Source: Prevotellaceae bacterium (GTDB lineage: Bacteria; Bacteroidota; Bacteroidia; Bacteroidales; UBA932). From it: 5,557 nucleotides of DNA. Both the position numbers and the translations under genes were made by a program. Shown piece by piece: positions 5,449-5,557 of this stretch. The notes beneath the pieces were generated by a model, which saw only the letters and a program-made list of their open reading frames with translations, had not been told where the DNA came from and made no database searches. Position 1 is the stretch's first letter, and every line of letters begins with the position of its first letter. The DNA is taken from assembly GCA_031259935.1 (NCBI GenBank), contig JAIRKV010000045.1, positions 1 through 5,557 of the forward strand. Reading direction: 5' to 3'.

Positions 5449-5557
5449 AATAAGTTCAAAACACAAGAAAACCGATATTTGCAAGGACATACTTGCAGGC
5501 GGGTTGATAAAAAAGCGAACGAAAGCGCAATTTATCTGAAGATTTCCCGCAAAACAA
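5443..5557 (+). CDS. Unidentified open frame running off the right edge
   Basis: After a TAA at 5440-5442 this frame stays open for 38 codons to the edge. It has no start codon, so a gene here would be 5'-degraded or use an unusual start. The end, ANESAIYLKISRKT, loosely resembles the [IV]-Y-L-[RK]-[IV] strand in the N-terminal arm-binding domain of Bacteroidota tyrosine recombinases, but this is far too short to claim. An overlapping frame that ends at 5539 is equally open, so coding status is uncertain. The promoter at 5356-5387 and the GGAGGT site would suit a gene beginning about here. It might also be non-coding leader for a gene outside the window. Confidence 0.2.

Noticed and set aside
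5300..5539. 79-codon frame overlapping the end of the XRE gene
   Set aside because: Its start lies inside the XRE gene, and a strong promoter match and possible operator sites sit in its middle. The product has no recognisable motif.

Overview
The window looks like a piece of a Bacteroidota (probably Bacteroidales) chromosome. It is AT-rich, its two large genes have no Shine-Dalgarno motif ahead of their starts, and several sites match the TAnnTTTG -7 promoter box of that phylum. The ClpC and small XRE-type proteins also read like Bacteroidales versions. This assignment is inference; no rRNA or other marker gene is present.

Layout. Bases 1-689 hold no convincing intact gene and are built from repeats. 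There is a 41-bp tandem repeat at the left edge, overlapped by open minus-strand frames of doubtful status. After it come a modular palindromic element (272-357), a diverged relative (469-534), and a 20-bp direct repeat bracketing both. Bases 690-4632 carry two minus-strand genes 49 bp apart and probably co-transcribed: clpC, an AAA+ unfoldase partner of ClpP, followed by a MATE-family membrane exporter. A TAnnTTTG box lies just ahead of clpC.

Bases 4633-5024 separate clpC from a divergent plus-strand gene. They contain the most unusual structure in the window: a 120-nt rod-like imperfect inverted repeat (4866-4985) with three paired blocks, a central internal loop and a capped apical hairpin. 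It begins 4 bases after a perfect TAnnTTTG box, so it could be an independent small RNA or a structured leader. Directly after it is a 95-aa XRE/Cro-C1-type regulator (5025-5312).

The right end (5313-5557) has three GTGTAA/TTACAC sites, the best two-part promoter in the window (5356-5387), and a perfect 9-base anti-Shine-Dalgarno match with no start codon at the right distance. An unidentified open frame runs off the edge.

How the parts may work together: clpC and the exporter form a housekeeping or stress unit. The hairpin, the XRE gene and the TTACAC sites before the next promoter may form a small regulatory module. The second statement rests on arrangement alone.
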